Shown here: positions 1 to 7,737 of the stretch, in pieces
Layout: each line of letters opens with the position of its first letter
How positions within the stretch are numbered: the stretch's first letter is position 1
Assembly: GCA_035601835.1 (NCBI GenBank)
Contig: DATNNM010000013.1
Coordinates: forward strand, 1 to 57,388
DNA length: 57,388 nt
Reading direction: 5' to 3'
Source of the DNA: Candidatus Tumulicola sp.
Lineage (GTDB): Bacteria; Vulcanimicrobiota; Vulcanimicrobiia; Eremiobacterales; Eremiobacteraceae
Notes under the pieces: model-generated
What the model was told of the DNA's origin: nothing
Databases searched by the model: none
What the model saw: the letters and a program-made list of their open reading frames with translations, nothing else
Position numbers and translations under genes: made by a program

Positions 1-2
1 CG

Positions 3-1166
3 GAATGGCTGTTCTACGACAGGCAGACTTGGCTGATCGACAAGGCGATCAGAGTCGTGGAAGACGAGCGTGCGACGGTCGCGTTCGACGACTACCGCGC
101 CACCAAGGGCCTGAAACAGCCCTGGCACTTGCACTACCACAGCGGAGGCTTTGATTTCGACTTCGTACGCCACAGCCTCACGATTGGAGGGTCCGTCGAC
201 CCCGCGCCGTTCGCGATGCCGAAATCAACGTTCGCATTCGCCAAGTTTTCGGGGGATACTGCCTTGCCCGCGCGGGTTTTGACCGACCGGACGTTCGTTT
301 TCGGCGGTTGGCTCACCATCGTCAACCCGACGCCTTCGATCGTCATTCGCGTGATGGTCAACGGCCGCGGGCTCGATTTCGGCGTCTCAGCAGCGCAGCC
401 GGACTCGCTGATCGATCTTGACGTCGCGCGCGAACTAGGCCTTTCATCCTTTGGTCAGCTCCTGCACGCCGGCGGCGAGGACCTTTCATATGACACAATG
501 CTCGGCGAAGCAAGAATCGGCGGATTAACGCTGCATGATTTTGCGCTGCGTGCGACGCGTTTTCAGTATCAGGAGACCTACCAGACGAAGATCGTGGGTA
601 TGTTGGGATACGACGTGTTGTCGGCGGGAGTTCTCAAAGTCGATTACGTGAATGGCTCGGTGGTGCTGTCGCCGGCCGAGTCATTCAATGCGGACTCCCC
701 GATCCCGGGCGCCTCCACTCTCTTGGTCGAGTTCGACTCGGGCTTTCCGTTCTTCAAAGGCGTGATCAACGGTCACGAGTCAAGCGACATTCTGCTTGAC
801 AATGACTTCGATGAGTCGATCATCTTCGGAGGTTTTGCGCAACGCTTTCCAGAGTCGGTCCCAGAGCTCTACACAGGGAAGGAAAAGGCGAAGGCGAGCA
901 TACCGTTCGCCGATAGCCGTCGCTTCGGCAGCGAAGTGCTGGTATGGACGGCGAGCGTTCCAGAGATAAGGTGGGGCCCCGCGCACTTCTTCGACTTGCA
1001 TATTGTTTCGTCGACCCTACCCATCCGCAGAGGCGGTCATAACGTCGATGCCGTGATGGGCGGCGATTTGCTGGCGTTTTTCGATCTGTACTTCGACTAT
1101 CCGCACGGCCGCGTTCTGCTCAAGCCGAACAGCGTTTTCCATAAGACGTGGAAAGCGAGGCAGTAG
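3..1166 (+). CDS. Secreted aspartic-protease-like protein, active site degraded (5' partial)
   Basis: The frame is open to the left edge, so the true start lies outside the window; the GTG at 57 is internal because codons from 3 on (EWLFYDRQTWL) already align with the next gene (EYLFYDRASYL). The two proteins are tandem paralogues throughout: a lipoprotein-carrier-like N-terminal region, then two retropepsin-like lobes. In the neighbour the lobes carry DSG and DTG catalytic motifs. Here the first reads SAA (near 380-400) and the second DND (near 793-810), so neither lobe keeps a D-T/S-G triad. The fold landmarks MLGYDVLSAGVLKVDY and the C-terminal GGDLLAFFDLYFDYP are kept. The protein is probably exported and catalytically dead; a binding or chaperone role toward the active paralogue is a guess. 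The 3' end overlaps the GTG-extended frame of the next gene. Confidence 0.8.
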   Translation, partial: EWLFYDRQTWLIDKAIRVVEDERATVAFDDYRATKGLKQPWHLHYHSGGFDFDFVRHSLTIGGSVDPAPFAMPKSTFAFAKFSGDTALPARVLTDRTFVFGGWLTIVNPTPSIVIRVMVNGRGLDFGVSAAQPDSLIDLDVARELGLSSFGQLLHAGGEDLSYDTMLGEARIGGLTLHDFALRATRFQYQETYQTKIVGMLGYDVLSAGVLKVDYVNGSVVLSPAESFNADSPIPGASTLLVEFDSGFPFFKGVINGHESSDILLDNDFDESIIFGGFAQRFPESVPELYTGKEKAKASIPFADSRRFGSEVLVWTASVPEIRWGPAHFFDLHIVSSTLPIRRGGHNVDAVMGGDLLAFFDLYFDYPHGRVLLKPNSVFHKTWKARQ

Positions 1167-1177
1167 AGAAACCCGCA

Positions 1178-2800
1178 ATGCTTTGTATGCCAGTCACTGT
1201 TGCTTGTGCGCTCATGCTCACGCTTATGTTCGCCCCAAACGGGGCGCGCGCGGAACAACAAGATCCCTCAGCCCCGCCTTTCGGCATCCTGCCGACTTCT
1301 ATGACGCTCGCTCGCCTGATGCGGCTCCATCAGAGCGCGGTCGGCTCGGCGCCCACCACGGGTGGGCGGACGCGGGTGGAGGCCCGGACCTATCTACGCG
1401 CGGAGCTACAAGGGACGCAGACACGCGTCGAATCGCCGGCTGGCTATCTAGAAGAGACGACCCTCGGGCCATTCCATACGGCTCACGGCTCCTTACACGG
1501 CAAAAGCTGGATGCAGAACGAAAACGGCTTGACGCGCGAACTCAGCGACCTGCACCAACGCGACGCGATAGACCGCGCAGCATTGGCCAATGCAAGCGAC
1601 CCGAAGAGCGGCGTCAGCCTGCTGGGGGAGGTGACAGCGCCGGTCGCTGCGTACGTCGTGCGCGTCTTTCCGCCAGGCGGTCGCGTCGAGTACCTCTTTT
1701 ACGATCGCGCTTCGTACCTTCTCGTGCGCAGCGAACGGCAGGTCGTCAATCGGCGAGTGGTGACGACGTACGACGATTTCAGAGACACGGGCGGTTGGCG
1801 TGAAGCCTGGCACATCCACGCGAGCAATGGCCTGGCGTATGACGACGAAGACTGGCGCCTGCAATCGCTATCCTTCGGCGCCGTCGTCGACGAAAAGTCT
1901 TTCGCGCAGCCCCAAAGCCGGGGCACGGTGATGCTCGGGCAGCAGTCTACCGCCCTTCCTGCAACGCTCAGCGGAGATCGCGTGATCCTCACCGCAGAGC
2001 TGGGCGGACACAAGGTGAACCTCCAATTGGATTCCGGCGCGGCTGGCATCCTGCTCGATCGTTCGGTGGCCGACGCCGTGCACGTGACCTCGTACGGCAG
2101 ACTGACGCAGGATGTTGCGGGCGAGTTCACCGCCTCCCCGGCGCTAATCCCAGTCATGGCGATCGGCGGCGCCACGATGAACAACGTCGCAGTGGAAACG
2201 GCGCCATACGGCGACCGCACGTACGACGGGTACCCTGTCGCCGGGCTGCTGGGCTACGATTTCATCGCGGGGTGCGTCGTCCACATCGACTATCTGAACA
2301 AGAAGGTCGAAGCGATCGATGCGGGGTCCTTCTCGGCGCCGCAGGGAGCCTTTGCGTTACCGATACGTCTTGACGATGGCGTACCGGTGGTCTCCGCGCG
2401 GGTGGGATCCGCGACGGCGAACGCCTTCATCGTGGACACCGGGGCGGATCGAAGCGTGATCTTCTCCGGATTTGCTCGCGCGCACGCCGCAGACGTTTCA
2501 GAAAGCGGCGTCTCTGAAACGATGACGAACATCTTGCCTTTCCCCGAAAAGTCGCACGGCGTGGGTGGCTCGATCGAGACGCGCATCGCGCAGGTGCCGT
2601 CCCTCGGTCTTGGCCCGCTGACGTTTCCGAACTGGCGATTCGACGTGACCCAGAATGCGTTGGCGTTCGAGGACGAAGATTACGACGGTCTCATAGGACA
2701 GGACGTGCTGCGGAATTTCGACGTGTACCTCGACTACCACGACCTGAAGATCTACTTGCTGCCGAACGAGCGATACCGGCAGCGCTGGGGATCAAACTAA
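1178..2800 (+). CDS. Secreted two-lobed aspartic protease (retropepsin-like)
   Basis: The preferred start is the ATG at 1178, giving 540 residues and a signal peptide ending ARA|EQQ; a GTG at 1148 in the same frame would overlap the upstream gene and bury the signal peptide. Residues about 30-260 resemble lipoprotein-carrier-type domains (EYLFYDRASYLLVR). Two aspartyl-protease lobes follow: LDSGAAGILLD with the catalytic Asp near residue 285, and VDTGADRSVIF with the Asp near 420. Each lobe is followed by a GLLGYD or GLIGQDVL landmark. The two lobes could form one pepsin-like active site in a single chain. It lies 12 bp after the degenerate paralogue and is probably co-transcribed with it. 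The substrate is unknown; the extracytoplasmic location is inferred from the signal peptide. Confidence 0.82.
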   Translation: MLCMPVTVACALMLTLMFAPNGARAEQQDPSAPPFGILPTSMTLARLMRLHQSAVGSAPTTGGRTRVEARTYLRAELQGTQTRVESPAGYLEETTLGPFHTAHGSLHGKSWMQNENGLTRELSDLHQRDAIDRAALANASDPKSGVSLLGEVTAPVAAYVVRVFPPGGRVEYLFYDRASYLLVRSERQVVNRRVVTTYDDFRDTGGWREAWHIHASNGLAYDDEDWRLQSLSFGAVVDEKSFAQPQSRGTVMLGQQSTALPATLSGDRVILTAELGGHKVNLQLDSGAAGILLDRSVADAVHVTSYGRLTQDVAGEFTASPALIPVMAIGGATMNNVAVETAPYGDRTYDGYPVAGLLGYDFIAGCVVHIDYLNKKVEAIDAGSFSAPQGAFALPIRLDDGVPVVSARVGSATANAFIVDTGADRSVIFSGFARAHAADVSESGVSETMTNILPFPEKSHGVGGSIETRIAQVPSLGLGPLTFPNWRFDVTQNALAFEDEDYDGLIGQDVLRNFDVYLDYHDLKIYLLPNERYRQRWGSN

Positions 2801-2828
2801 CGGCCGTTCATCGTGATCTCGCTGCAGG

Positions 2829-3689
2829 CTACATCTTGGCCTGCTCGCGGCCGTCGATGTAGATCGGCTCTTTTGGCTGCTCGCCGGAGAGCCAATACGA
2901 AGCCAGGCGTTCTTCGCTCCAGCCGCGCTCGCGAAGGAATGTCTCATCGATCAACTCGCGACCGGTCAAAGCGCTGGGCTCGCTGGTCACGATCTCCATC
3001 AGCGCGTCGCACAGGATCTCCGGCGAGCGCCACTCCCCGCGGGAGCCGACTTTCCCCGTGAACTCCCAATTGATAGTGGCCTGGCTCTCGATCGGCGTGG
3101 CGGGCCACAACGAATTCGCTGCGACGTTGTCCGCGCTATGTTCCGCCGCGATGCCGATCGCAAGCCGGCTCATGCCCATTTTCGTGATCATGTAGCAGAC
3201 GTAGCCAGGATTCGCCGTCGTGGAGATCGGGGGGCTGCAATTGACGATGTGACCCCATTTCCGGGCGACCATGTGGGGCAGGGCGTAGTAGCTACACAGA
3301 TACGCGGCACGCACGTTGACCTGCCACATGAGATCGAACCGCTTCGGCGGAGTCTCGATGACTTGTTCCCACCAGAGCGCGCCCGCATTGTTGACGAGAA
3401 TATCGAGCCGGCCAAAACGTTCGATGGTTTGATCGACCAGCGCCCTAACGTCCTCGTCGTTGCGAACGTCTGCCCGCACCGCCAAGGCGCGGCCGCCAAG
3501 GGCTTCCACCTCTGCGGCGACGCTGTAGATCGAACCGGGCAGCTTTTCGCGCGGCCGTTCGGACTTGGCGGCGATGACGACCGTCGCGCCCTCGCGCGCC
3601 AGCCGCAAAGCAAACGCGCGACCGATGCCGCGGCTGGCGCCGGTGACGATCGCGACGCGCTCGCGCAGGAGTCGATCAGAACTCGCCAT
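2829..3689 (-). CDS. Short-chain dehydrogenase/reductase, HSDL2-like
   Basis: A 286-residue classical-type SDR. The cofactor motif TGASRGIG lies at about residues 16-23, followed by the NNAG motif (LVNNAGALWW). The active site has the SPP context of the HSDL2 group and YxxxK as YMITK. The region after the Rossmann core (WPATPIESQATINW) also matches HSDL2-like SDRs. NAD(P)-dependent oxidoreduction is expected, but the substrate cannot be read from the sequence. The ATG at 3689 has an AGGTAG ribosome site. The gene lies 3 bp after the small secreted protein and is the last gene of the pckA-sdh run. Its 3' end faces the aspartic protease across 28 bp. Confidence 0.85.
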   Translation of the reverse strand: MASSDRLLRERVAIVTGASRGIGRAFALRLAREGATVVIAAKSERPREKLPGSIYSVAAEVEALGGRALAVRADVRNDEDVRALVDQTIERFGRLDILVNNAGALWWEQVIETPPKRFDLMWQVNVRAAYLCSYYALPHMVARKWGHIVNCSPPISTTANPGYVCYMITKMGMSRLAIGIAAEHSADNVAANSLWPATPIESQATINWEFTGKVGSRGEWRSPEILCDALMEIVTSEPSALTGRELIDETFLRERGWSEERLASYWLSGEQPKEPIYIDGREQAKM

Positions 3690-3692
3690 CTG

Positions 3693-4145
3693 CTACCTGA
3701 TCAAGACCTGTGTATTTACGAATGGGACGCAATCAATCGCCGGTTGGATGAGCGCACGGTCCGCGGGATACATTCCCCTATATAACTGACGGGCCGTGCT
3801 ATCGGAGACGCCGAGCACCCTCAATCGCGCTAGGCTGTATGTTCCGCAGGTGACGTCGATGAGCAGCCAGTGTGAACTCCGCCGAGAGAGAAGGGCCTGT
3901 CGTTGGTCCTCTCCGGGGTATTCCCAAGTGCCAATGGCATAAAGAGGCCCAACCACCGTTTGCGTTACTTTAGGCGGGTAAGAAAGCCCGGATTCTTCAG
4001 CAGTCGCGGCTTTGAGGATTGCGGAGCGGAGTGCCGGATCAGCCGGCAGGCCCGCGTACACCTGTTGCCCGGCTGCGAACGATGGTATTGGAAACGATAC
4101 AAGGTAAAATGCTTGGACGATGGCGCCAATAATTGCGATTCGCAT
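3693..4145 (-). CDS. Small secreted protein of unknown function
   Basis: A 150-residue protein with a clear signal peptide (MRIAIIGAIVQAFYLVSF, cleavage near SFAA|GQQ). The mature part is about 125 residues with two cysteines (DVTCGTY and AIDCVPF) that could form a disulfide. I do not recognise a family. The start lies 8 bp after the sdhE-like stop and the stop lies 3 bp before the SDR start, so it is probably translated from the operon mRNA. It has no convincing Shine-Dalgarno sequence of its own. Confidence 0.65.
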   Translation of the reverse strand: MRIAIIGAIVQAFYLVSFPIPSFAAGQQVYAGLPADPALRSAILKAATAEESGLSYPPKVTQTVVGPLYAIGTWEYPGEDQRQALLSRRSSHWLLIDVTCGTYSLARLRVLGVSDSTARQLYRGMYPADRALIQPAIDCVPFVNTQVLIR

Positions 4146-4153
4146 CGATTCGG

Positions 4154-5038
4154 CTAGACCTTGAGCTCTACTTTGTCAAGCGCCTTGCGGGTCGAGACGA
4201 CATGGTGGTTCAAGCGCAATTCCTCGGGGCTGAAGCCGAAAGCCAAGCCGAGCAATTGCGGCAGGTGGAAGATCGGCACGTCGATCGGCGTACGCATCAC
4301 GCGCGCCGCGTCCGGCTGCTGGGCGTCGAGGTTCAAATGGCACAACGGACACGGCGTCACGAGCAGATCTGCGCCCTTTTCTCTTGCCTCGATGATGTGA
4401 TTGCCGCCCATCGTCAACGCCGCATCGCGATTCATGGTCACCATCGGGAAGCCGCAGCACTTGGTCTTGCCGCGGTATTCGACCGGCGTCGCGCCGAGCA
4501 AGGCGATGATCTGCTCCAAGTAGGTCTTGCGCTCGGGTTTTTCTTTGAGACCGAGAGACTCTTCGGGCCGCAAGATGTAGCAGCCGTAGAACGGCGCGAC
4601 TTTCAGGCCGGTAAGCCTGCGTTTGATCAGCGGTTTGATCTTGTCGAGTCCGATGTCCTCGACGAGCATCCACAACAGGTGCTTGACCGTGGTCGTGCCC
4701 TTGTACTCGTAGCCGCTTTCAGCCAGCACTGCGTTGGTCTTCGCGCGCCGGGCGGCATCCTTCTTGAGATGATAGTTGTGATTGCTGAGCACGCCTTGGC
4801 ACGTGCTGCAGATGGTCATCAAGTCCGCACCCTGGCGCTCGGCCATGGCAAGCGTCAGGCCGTTGAGCGAGTCGGCCAAGTCGGGATTCTGCTCGCTGAT
4901 CACGCCCGCGCCGGTGCACGGCGCTTCGGTCATCTCGAAGAGTTCGAGGCCGAGCGGTCCGGCGATCTTCTGCGTCGAGACGAACAGCTCGGGGCAGGCC
5001 CCCTTCGAGACGCAGCCGGGAAAGAACGCGACTTTCAT
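4154..5038 (-). CDS. sdhE: Succinate dehydrogenase CCG-domain subunit (class E, HdrB-like)
   Basis: A 294-residue protein with two CCG (cysteine-rich) domains, as in heterodisulfide reductase subunit B and class E succinate dehydrogenases. The first domain has C9 (FPGC), a single Cys at 41 (APCTG, where HdrB has a CC pair) and CSTC near residue 77; the second has YGC, KCCGFPM and CPLC. In class E complexes this subunit replaces the heme-binding membrane anchors and sits at the quinone end of electron transfer. Its ATG shares one base with the sdhB TAA (TAATG), so the two are translationally coupled. No second hydrophobic subunit (SdhF) is visible nearby. The symbol follows archaeal usage, not the flavinylation factor of E. 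coli. Confidence 0.85.
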   Translation of the reverse strand: MKVAFFPGCVSKGACPELFVSTQKIAGPLGLELFEMTEAPCTGAGVISEQNPDLADSLNGLTLAMAERQGADLMTICSTCQGVLSNHNYHLKKDAARRAKTNAVLAESGYEYKGTTTVKHLLWMLVEDIGLDKIKPLIKRRLTGLKVAPFYGCYILRPEESLGLKEKPERKTYLEQIIALLGATPVEYRGKTKCCGFPMVTMNRDAALTMGGNHIIEAREKGADLLVTPCPLCHLNLDAQQPDAARVMRTPIDVPIFHLPQLLGLAFGFSPEELRLNHHVVSTRKALDKVELKV

Positions 5039-6042
5039 TATTTGAACCTGCCTCCGACCTTCTTGAAGATGGCCTTGACGCGCGTAACGCCGGGGATGGA
5101 CTTGTGGATGATGGGCGGCAGCTTGCCGGCGCGCAGCAAGTTGAAGGCGCTGGGCAGGCTCTGCAGCTGCGCTTTGATGTTGAAGAAGCCCAACGACTTG
5201 GGCATGAGGGTCAGCTCGTTGAGGCGGCCGCTATGCTTGATCGAATCCGCGAACGCGTCGGCGTGCCGGGTGCCCGCGTTGTTGGTGAAGCCCGCGCTCA
5301 CCGCGGCTTGGCGCAGCTTGAGGATCTGATCCAGCGGCGCGACGTGCTTCGGGCACTGCGTGACGCATTCGAAACAATGCGTGCAATCCCACACGCCGTC
5401 TGGCTCGCTGTAGCGCCGCAGCCGATCGGGGCGCGTGGCGTCGCGCGGATCCTCGGCGTAGCGGTAGGCCTTCGCGAGCGCCGCGGGCCCCAAAAAATTC
5501 TTGTTGACGGCGAACGACTCGCAATCCATGAGGCAGGCGCCGCAGGCGATGCAGCTGACCTCCTGGATGAGGTTTTCCATCGCCGCGTTGGCAACCCGAT
5601 ACTCCTCGCCTTGGGGGATCGGCTGCTTGTTCTCCAACCACGGCGCCACTTTGCGCATCTTCTCCCAGAACGGCTTCATGTCGCAGACGAGGTCGCGCAC
5701 GATCGGCATCGAGGGCGGTGACTCGACCGTCACCTTGCCGTCCACCAGATGCTCGCCGAGCCTGCTTGTGCACACGAGGCGCGCGTGCCCGTTGACCCAC
5801 ATCGCGCACGAGCCGCAAATCGCGCTGCGGCAGGCGCAGCGCACAGCCAGCGATTCGTCCTGGTATTCGCGGACCTGGATCAGCGCATCGAGGATCATCG
5901 CGTGCTCGGGGAGGTCGACTTTGAAGGTCTGGTACGTCTTGCGCGGCGCGTCGCTCCAGGGCGCGGGGAAGGGCGGGCCCAGCTCTCCGCCTTTGTATAC
6001 GCCCTCTGGGTTATAGCGTCCGACGACGATGGTCCATTCCAT
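5038..6042 (-). CDS. sdhB: Succinate dehydrogenase iron-sulfur subunit
   Basis: The start at 6042 (MEWTIVVGRYNP) is 2 bp after the sdhA stop; the longer open frame to 6147 would overlap sdhA and adds nothing conserved. The product is 334 residues. The N-terminal ferredoxin domain binds [2Fe-2S] through C71, C76, C79 (CRSAICGSC) and C91. The C-terminal alpha-helical ferredoxin domain has CIACGACLMDC and CTHCFECVTQCP for the 4Fe and 3Fe clusters. About 70 residues follow the last cluster, longer than in E. coli SdhB. It passes electrons from SdhA to the CCG-domain subunit encoded next. Confidence 0.93.
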   Translation of the reverse strand: MEWTIVVGRYNPEGVYKGGELGPPFPAPWSDAPRKTYQTFKVDLPEHAMILDALIQVREYQDESLAVRCACRSAICGSCAMWVNGHARLVCTSRLGEHLVDGKVTVESPPSMPIVRDLVCDMKPFWEKMRKVAPWLENKQPIPQGEEYRVANAAMENLIQEVSCIACGACLMDCESFAVNKNFLGPAALAKAYRYAEDPRDATRPDRLRRYSEPDGVWDCTHCFECVTQCPKHVAPLDQILKLRQAAVSAGFTNNAGTRHADAFADSIKHSGRLNELTLMPKSLGFFNIKAQLQSLPSAFNLLRAGKLPPIIHKSIPGVTRVKAIFKKVGGRFK

Positions 6043-6044
6043 TT

Positions 6045-7721
6045 CTAATACTTCCTGACTTCGGGCTGCCATTTGGTGATGGTCACCGGGGCGTACGAGA
6101 TTTGCGGGGCACCGTCGCGCAGCGTCACCATGACATGTTTGAGCCAATTCGCGTCATCGCGCTCCGGGAAGTCGGTGCGCGATTGCGCGCCGCGGCTTTC
6201 CTTGCGCGTCTGCGCGCTCACGATGATCGTCTCCGCGCAATCGAGCATGTAGCCAAGTTCGAGCACGAAGGTCAGGGCCTGGTTGTAGGTGCGACCTTTG
6301 TCGCCGACCGCGACTTTGTCGTAGCGCTGGCGCAGCGAGCGCACGGCGGAAAGCGCCTCGTTCAACCTCGTCTCGTCCCGATACACCCCGACCTTCTCAT
6401 CCATCATCGTGCCCAGTTCCAAGCGCAAGCGCGCGTGCGTCTCGCCGACGTACGGGCGGTCCAGCAGCGCTTGAACGCGGCGCTGCTCGGAAGCCAGAAA
6501 GTCCTCGCCCGCCGACGTGTTCGGCACGCTCTTCACGTAGGTGGAAGCCGCCAAACCGGAACGCCGGCCGAAAACCAGGGTGTCGAGCAGGGAGTTCGCG
6601 CCCAAACGATTGCCGCCGTGCACCGAAACGCAGGCGCATTCGCCGGCCGCGTAGATGCCGGGGACCGGTGTGGCGCCCTCGACGTCGGTCTTGATGCCGC
6701 CCATGATGTAATGCATGCCGGGGCGCACGGGGACGGGCGTGTCGACCATGTCGATGTCGAGGAAATCAAGCGCCATCTCGTGGATCTGCGGCAGTTTGCT
6801 CATGATCAAGTCGCGCCCGAGGTGGCGCAGGTCGAGCAGCACGCAGCCATCGATGCCGCGGCCCTCGGCGATCTCGTTCGTCTCAGCGCGGGAGATGACG
6901 TCGCGTGCCGCGAGCTCGATCTTGTTCGGCGCGTACTTCTTCATGAAGCGGTCGCCATCGGCGTTGAGCAGGTACGCGCCCTCGCCGCGCGCCGCCTCGG
7001 TCATCAGGAAGCCGCTGCCCTTGAGCGTCGTCGGATGGTATTGCACCATCTCCATGTCCATGAGCGGCGCTCCCGCCCGGTACGCCAGAGAGTGACCGTC
7101 GCCGGTGCAGATCAGCGCGTTGGTGCTCGGTTCGTAGACGCGGCCGCAGCCGCCGGCCCCGATGATGACCGCCTTCGCCCGCAGCAGGCTCATTTCGCCG
7201 GTCATCATGTCGAGTGCGACCACGCCCCGGCAAACGCCGCCGGCCATCCACAGCGAGGTGGCAAACCATTCTTCGTAGACCTTCACGCCGGTTTTCATGA
7301 TCTGGTCGTACAGCGTGTTGAGCAGCGCCTGACCGGTGATGTCGCCGACGAAGTACGTGCGCGCCACGGAAGCGCCGCCGAACGCGCGCGTGCCGAGCTT
7401 GCCGTCCTCGCCGCGATAGAAGGTGACGCCCATGTGCTCGAGTTCGATGATGTCGCTCGGCGCTTCGCGGCACATGATCTCGACCGCGTCCTGGTCGGCG
7501 AGGTAGTCGCTTCCCTTGATCGTGTCGAGCGCGTGGGTCTCCCACGAATCGCCTGCGCCAAGCGCCGCGTTGATGCCGCCCTGTGCGGCACCCGAGTGAC
7601 TGCGGATCGGATGCACTTTGGAAATGATGGCGACGTCGGCGCCGTGGCGCGCTGCTTCGATGGCGGCGCGCATGCCCGCGAGGCCGCCGCCGAACACCAC
7701 AACGTCGTGATCGGTGATCAT
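6045..7721 (-). CDS. sdhA: Succinate dehydrogenase flavoprotein subunit
   Basis: The start at 7721 (MITDHDVVVFGGGLAG) has an upstream GAGGA; 61 further open codons upstream overlap pckA and are rejected. The product is 558 residues. Visible motifs are the FAD dinucleotide fold GGGLAG at 11-16, the flavinylation region RSHSGAAQGG with H42, the substrate region HPTTLKGSGFL, and HGGNRLGANSLLD. It oxidises succinate to fumarate as part of the TCA cycle and respiratory chain. The gene lies 16 bp after pckA and 2 bp before sdhB, consistent with one transcript. Confidence 0.95.
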   Translation of the reverse strand: MITDHDVVVFGGGLAGMRAAIEAARHGADVAIISKVHPIRSHSGAAQGGINAALGAGDSWETHALDTIKGSDYLADQDAVEIMCREAPSDIIELEHMGVTFYRGEDGKLGTRAFGGASVARTYFVGDITGQALLNTLYDQIMKTGVKVYEEWFATSLWMAGGVCRGVVALDMMTGEMSLLRAKAVIIGAGGCGRVYEPSTNALICTGDGHSLAYRAGAPLMDMEMVQYHPTTLKGSGFLMTEAARGEGAYLLNADGDRFMKKYAPNKIELAARDVISRAETNEIAEGRGIDGCVLLDLRHLGRDLIMSKLPQIHEMALDFLDIDMVDTPVPVRPGMHYIMGGIKTDVEGATPVPGIYAAGECACVSVHGGNRLGANSLLDTLVFGRRSGLAASTYVKSVPNTSAGEDFLASEQRRVQALLDRPYVGETHARLRLELGTMMDEKVGVYRDETRLNEALSAVRSLRQRYDKVAVGDKGRTYNQALTFVLELGYMLDCAETIIVSAQTRKESRGAQSRTDFPERDDANWLKHVMVTLRDGAPQISYAPVTITKWQPEVRKY

Positions 7722-7737
7722 GCTGCGCGGTCCTCGA

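Noticed and set aside
4133-5329. Long plus-strand open frame of 398 codons
   Set aside because: It is antisense to sdhE and sdhB, has no recognisable domain and a composition typical of high-GC shadows; the minus-strand genes are certain.
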